Assembly (NCBI GenBank): GCA_050084515.1 | Contig: CM114271.1 | Coordinates: 63,860,001 to 63,924,000 of the forward strand | Length of the DNA: 64,000 nt | Direction of reading: 5' to 3' | From: Blasia pusilla | Taxonomy: Eukaryota > Marchantiophyta > Marchantiopsida > Blasiales | Shown here: positions 60,495-64,000 of the stretch, in pieces | Layout of the letters: every line of letters starts with the position of its first letter | Numbering within the stretch: the stretch's first letter is position 1 | Notes under the pieces: model-generated | The model's database searches: none | What the model was told of the DNA's origin: nothing | What the model saw: only the letters and a program-made list of their open reading frames with translations | Program-made: the position numbers and the translations under genes

Positions 60495-61457
60495 CTAACC
60501 CATTGCTTCCCTGGCCATCTCGTATGCCAAGAAGCAGGCAGCATTGGCGGGCACACTCCTGCACATGGCGGGTCCGAAACCTCTGTACAGCCCTTTCACT
60601 CCTTCCGCAGCGAAGACCTTCTTGAATGCATCAACAGTGCCCTTGTACTTGGGATTCCGATAATCATCCACTTGAATCACGCTCTTGATAACATCAGTGG
60701 GATATACTGACATCCAATACACAGCTCCAGCCACACCCCCGGCTGTCAATTGAGATCCCCTTCCCAGTTGCGACGTATCTGTTCCACCGGCAATGACTTG
60801 CTTGGTTGCCTCGTAAGCTCCAAAAAGGGCAGCATTGCCTGGTACTTCTCTCATCAAGGTCGGAACCATGCCTTTGAATAATCCCAGCATTCCACCCTCG
60901 GATCTCAGCACGTGTCTGGCCACATCCATGGGACCGGTATACTTGATAGAACTCGTTGCTGCGCTAGCAGCTGCACCAGGTGCTCCAGCCATGGCGAGAG
61001 AAGGGGCACCCTCCACCGAAACGGCCCCCGCTGCTGCAGCTGATAGGGCACTTTGAGCTTGGAGCCTACATTTGACCAACTCCGTGGGGCAAGCCACGAA
61101 TGAGACTGCAACACCCGCCCCTGTTCCGCAGACCATTTGCTGGCCCACTGTCAGCTGCGCACCGGGGGAGTCGCGCAGTAGATGCTCCATTTGCCCTCGT
61201 GAAGTGAAGAGAACTGCGTTGAAAACCGCCACTGTGGCCAGAGGTGCTCCCATCCCCTTGTACAACCCCTTCGCCCCTTCCGAGGCCAGCGTTTTCCTCA
61301 CAGCGTCCATCGCCCCTGTGAAGTGAGGGGGCTGCCCCGGCAGTGGCCTCGGCTGGCTCTGCAATTTCACCTTGATGGTGTCGAACGGATGCCCCACGAG
61401 AAGTTGGGCCACTCCCGCGACCGTCCCCGCCGTCAAATCCTTCGCAACGTCCCCCAT
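60495..61457 (-). CDS. BOU: Mitochondrial carrier, BOU (A BOUT DE SOUFFLE)/BAC-like, intronless
   Basis: This is an inner-mitochondrial-membrane solute carrier of 320 residues. The three tandem repeats each open with the carrier signature: HPFDTIK (residues 23-29), CPTELVK (123-129) and YPTDVIK (252-258), with matching GLYKG/GLFKG/GLYRG segments. The text is close to plant BOU, for example GLYKGMGAPLATVAVFNAVL and GFGPAMCRSVPANAACFLAY. BOU is needed for photorespiratory metabolism in seedlings, and glutamate has been proposed as its substrate; older annotations say carnitine/acylcarnitine. The ATG at 61457 gives MGDVAKDLTAGTVAG, the normal N terminus; open sequence upstream is leader. Oddity: an Ala-rich 30-residue insertion (about 136-170) in the second repeat makes it about 20 residues longer than Arabidopsis BOU. 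No introns and no defects are seen. Confidence 0.93.
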   Translation of the reverse strand: MGDVAKDLTAGTVAGVAQLLVGHPFDTIKVKLQSQPRPLPGQPPHFTGAMDAVRKTLASEGAKGLYKGMGAPLATVAVFNAVLFTSRGQMEHLLRDSPGAQLTVGQQMVCGTGAGVAVSFVACPTELVKCRLQAQSALSAAAAGAVSVEGAPSLAMAGAPGAAASAATSSIKYTGPMDVARHVLRSEGGMLGLFKGMVPTLMREVPGNAALFGAYEATKQVIAGGTDTSQLGRGSQLTAGGVAGAVYWMSVYPTDVIKSVIQVDDYRNPKYKGTVDAFKKVFAAEGVKGLYRGFGPAMCRSVPANAACFLAYEMAREAMG

Positions 61458-62117
61458 TCTGAACGCTCCCCGTCTCCCCTTCCGCTCCGAGATCCCAATT
61501 CGCTGCTGCTCTCTCCCCTCTCCCTTCCCCCAAAGTCGCCCGCAGACCCTACGAATCTCCCGAGACGGAGATGAGTCGCGTTCCCGGCCTCCGCTTCCGA
61601 TCAAGAAGACTGCGCGAGGAGCCGAGAAAGCACGGGCGGATCCATCCTTATGGCCACCGCGGCTCCACTTCTCTCGGCTCCTCCTTCGGCCGACGACAGA
61701 ATCGCAAATCGTTCGCAGCCGTTGGTCGAGTTGTGTGGCTCTGCTGCTGCTGCTGCCGCTGCTTTGCCTCCCGCAGTCCCTACGACGGGACGACCCGCGC
61801 AAACTTGTCCACCGTCTGTCCGATCCTGCAGAAGTGCCCCCTTCCTTCTTCCGTTCGTTCTTCCTGGACAGGGCTCGGCTCGGCTCGGCTCGGCTCGGCT
61901 GGGCTGGGCTGGGCTGGGCAGGGCACGGGACAACCTGCACCACAATTCTTCTCGTACGTTGGACCACGAGAATTCTGATTCTCACAACAACCCGAATCCG
62001 GATTGACTGGTAGCGCAGTTCGCACCCTCTTACATCGCGATGGAAGGCGAGGGGAGGGGAGGAGAAAGGGATCAGGAGAGATGCGCAGATGCACGCACCC
62101 AACTGCACGATTCTCAC
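61458..62117 (-). promoter_or_regulatory. BOU leader and promoter region
   Basis: A GC-rich stretch upstream of the BOU ATG that stays open in frame for about 220 codons without matching any carrier sequence. The predicted text is Arg/Ser/Gly-rich with pentanucleotide-repeat artefacts, so it is read as 5' leader/promoter. It contains the GGCTC/GGCTG repeat at 61868-61923. Confidence 0.5.
61868..61923. repeat. Pentanucleotide repeat (GGCTC)n-(GGCTG)n
   Basis: Six or so copies of GGCTC pass into four copies of GGCTG, about 400 bp upstream of the BOU start codon on the opposite strand. A one-base change distinguishes the two runs, as in a repeat that mutated then re-expanded. Confidence 0.93.
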
Positions 62118-62126
62118 ATGTGCTCT

Positions 62127-62168
62127 GTATCTATCTATCTATCTATCTACCGATCGATCGATCGATCG
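62127..62168. repeat. Tetranucleotide repeats (CTAT)n and (CGAT)n
   Basis: A CTAT run of about five units is followed by CGAT repeated four to five times. Only a few bases separate them. They mark the outer edge of the BOU upstream region. Confidence 0.93.
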
Positions 62169-62587
62169 CCACTTGCCCCGACGAGTGTGGCTACGCCGAC
62201 GAGCGCGGTTATGCACGGGGGCATGACTGTTATCGTTGCTCTATTCAATACTTCGGGAGAGTTTTTTTATTCTCATGTTGGTTTAATGGTCCCACTCATG
62301 CAAAAAAAAAATACTCATTCTAAGATTTTTTTTCATTCATCTCGAATTCTAGGGTCGGCTAGTGTGGGAAGAGATTGATCTCGACTTCTAGAGTTGGGCC
62401 ACTGAGAATTATGGAGGAATTTACAAGGATAGGTTAAAAATAATAATAGTTTTTTTTTAAAGTTGTAAATAAAATAAAAAATGTAAAAGATCATAATCTA
62501 CACTAGTTGATTAAAAGTAATGTACAATTTTGATTTACCATTCATAGTATAGGTTGTGTCACGCCCGGGTTCAAATCAACTCCTAAG

Positions 62588-62743
62588 ATATTAATTAGCT
62601 CTCAAATTTTCTTGTTGTCTTTTAAATCAATTCCAAGCGATCTTATTGGCTCATAAAGCCAATGATCCAACGGCTGAAAATGCCACGTGTCAAAAGGAGA
62701 GGAGGTTGCAAAACGAAAAGGCACTCTCCCATAATAATATAGA
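62588..62743 (-). mobile_element. Helitron-like 5' end (H1)
   Basis: Read on the minus strand it starts A/TCTATATTATTATGGGAGAG and carries TTTTGACACGTGGCATTTTC and CAATAAGATCGCTTGG inside, a typical plant Helitron 5' terminus. The first base is at 62743. The 3' end (CTAG with hairpin) was not found; it may lie to the left or be lost. A related subterminal piece is at 5425-5540. Confidence 0.6.
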
Positions 62744-62961
62744 TTATGTCTCTTCATTTTTCAAACTCCTCTTCTCTTGATATTTGGTAGTGGTTAGTGC
62801 TCACGCACGGTCCTGTGCATATACGCCACGTCCTCAATACGCACCACGTGCATATACCACCCCTCTTGACATACACGTAGGGTTTGTAGGGTCCCTGATG
62901 ACACATGTCGTGTTCAGCGGGTGTCGCCATGTCAAAACCACCCCGAAAATTGTAGTATAGA
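62744..62961 (-). mobile_element. Helitron-like 5' end (H2)
   Basis: On the minus strand it starts A/TCTATACTACAATTTTCGGG at 62961, with TTTTGACATGGCGACACC and CGACATGTGTCATCAGGG inside. It runs directly up to the start of H1 at 62743, so the two ends lie head to tail 218 bp apart. A nested insertion of H1 into H2 would explain this. Confidence 0.55.
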
Positions 62962-64000
62962 TTATGAGCCGATAGGATCACCCCAAATTAATCTAAAATA
63001 ACACTTGATAGTTTTGACAATAAATCATCATCGTTTTGGGAGGTATTTACCCACTCCTCCTCTTCTACCTAGTCCCTTAATTTAACCTCATGTTGGCCTT
63101 GAAATCAGCAAAATACATCCATCAAGAATAGGTCATCTTATCCTTTGTCTTTTCCCTCCTGCAAATGTTCGTCACATTCATTACCTCCAATCCAACTTGC
63201 CATCATAGTCACCAACCATATAACTAACATTGTGTTCCCCCTTGCATTTGCATGTCTTTGTGCCCTCTTGTATGACTAGGTGAGGTTGGCAGTGTGAATG
63301 AAGGATCACACTACTTTATCAAGCCACATCATGTTGTTCTTTCTATTCCACCTTGTCAAAATTGATAGCATCCTAATATGGGGGGTATGTTCTGTTGCTT
63401 CCTTTTTAGTGACTATTTATGTTTGGATAGTTGAGCTTCATCACGAGGTCCTTGTAGACTAATAGAAATTCCTTTTCCACATTTCTGCAAGTTTGTTATG
63501 TACTTCCAAGTCGTTCTTGTTATTCCCTAAAATATATCTCTATCTTCATTAACCACTCCTCAAGCTACATGACATTTCATGCTTTGTTAATGGTAGAATG
63601 CACTCGATACATACAAGCCTATTTTACCCTCTTGATGGACTTCTTATTCACATCTAACTGTCAAAATCTTACACACTATGTACTTATGGTGAAGCTTTGG
63701 TCATACTCCTTTATCAAGGTTGCACCAAAAAGGACAAGTTTGTCCATGTGACAAACATGTCAACGAACATGCCAAATTGGTTGTTGGCTCGGGTTTTTTT
63801 GGTATCTAGGTCGCCCGCACGGGCTCTAGCTGCATGAATAGGAGCGGTCTGGGATGAAGAGTGCAGACCAGGGTGCAGGCTGAAGGTGGGCCACAGGCGC
63901 GACGCGGACGACCAAAGGGCTTGAGGAGGGCTTGGCTCGGGCAAGCGAGCAAGCGAGATAGCCATGCATAGGCTAGCATGCGAGCGTGCTAGCAGGCGGG
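62962..64000. other. Right edge, no gene recognised
   Basis: Ordinary AT-rich sequence with short ORFs. From about 63780 GC rises and the repeated GCAAGCGAG stretch appears near 63940, perhaps the edge of another gene or element beyond the window. Confidence 0.4.

Noticed and set aside
61458-62117. In-frame N-terminal extension of the BOU carrier to about 540 residues
   Set aside because: Carrier homology begins exactly at the ATG at 61457; the upstream text is repeat-derived and unlike any transit peptide or carrier domain, and the open frame is expected in GC-rich leader DNA.
62499-62510. CACTAGTTG as the 3' end of the H1 Helitron-like element
   Set aside because: No GC-rich hairpin lies at the required distance from the CTAG.
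62566-62582. GGGTTCAAATC resembling a tRNA B box
   Set aside because: No A box or cloverleaf pairing could be placed upstream, so no tRNA or SINE call.

Overview
The window looks like repeat-rich nuclear DNA of a green land plant or close streptophyte relative. It carries three plant-type housekeeping genes whose closest family members are plant proteins: a 106-aa TFIIA gamma chain, a 64-aa NOP10 and a BOU/BAC-like mitochondrial carrier. It also carries plant Ty1/copia, Ty3/gypsy chromovirus, hAT and Helitron-like elements, and telomere-type CCCTAAA repeats. The methyltransferase-bearing gypsy element points to a non-seed plant or charophyte-like lineage, but the species cannot be fixed from sequence alone. 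Most of the long AT-rich stretches hold transposon debris or nothing I can name.

Layout. 1-421 is the tail of a gypsy-type LTR (called LTR-A here). 422-7.2 kb is AT-rich unassigned DNA. 7.26-9.47 kb (minus) is a decayed hAT transposase gene. 10.56-14.04 kb (plus) is an intact three-exon TFIIA gamma gene; each of its two introns contains a copy of the same LINE-like fragment. 19.1-25.1 kb (plus) is a degenerate copia element with its 5' LTR. It is interrupted by two solo LTR-A copies in opposite orientation and by a small internal inversion. 25.3-28.26 kb (minus) is a second copy of the same copia family. 28.26-33.15 kb (plus) is a degenerate Ty3/gypsy element with an embedded cytosine-C5 DNA methyltransferase domain and a C-terminal PHD finger, followed by LTR-A sequence to 33.9 kb.

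35-40.5 kb is a GC-richer, low-repeat island with one convincing ORF (minus, 303 aa, function unknown). 40.5-47.9 kb is AT-rich and contains a second PHD-finger gypsy remnant (minus, 42.0-42.5 kb) and a chromovirus with integrase, chromodomain and a possible LTR (43.0-45.5 kb). Between 47,893 and 52,277 there is a matched pair of Helitron-like ends enclosing a GC-rich block. 53.74-54.07 kb (minus) is an intact two-exon NOP10 gene. 57.8-60.1 kb is low-repeat sequence with coding-like pieces that I could not assemble. 60.50-61.46 kb (minus) is an intronless BOU-type mitochondrial carrier. Two Helitron-like 5' ends lie at 62.6-62.96 kb.

The three recognised host genes are unrelated housekeeping functions (basal transcription, pseudouridylation/telomerase RNP, mitochondrial transport) and do not form a cluster. 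The most interesting content is the gypsy family that combines a DNA methyltransferase with a PHD finger: a potential chromatin writer and reader inside one retrotransposon.
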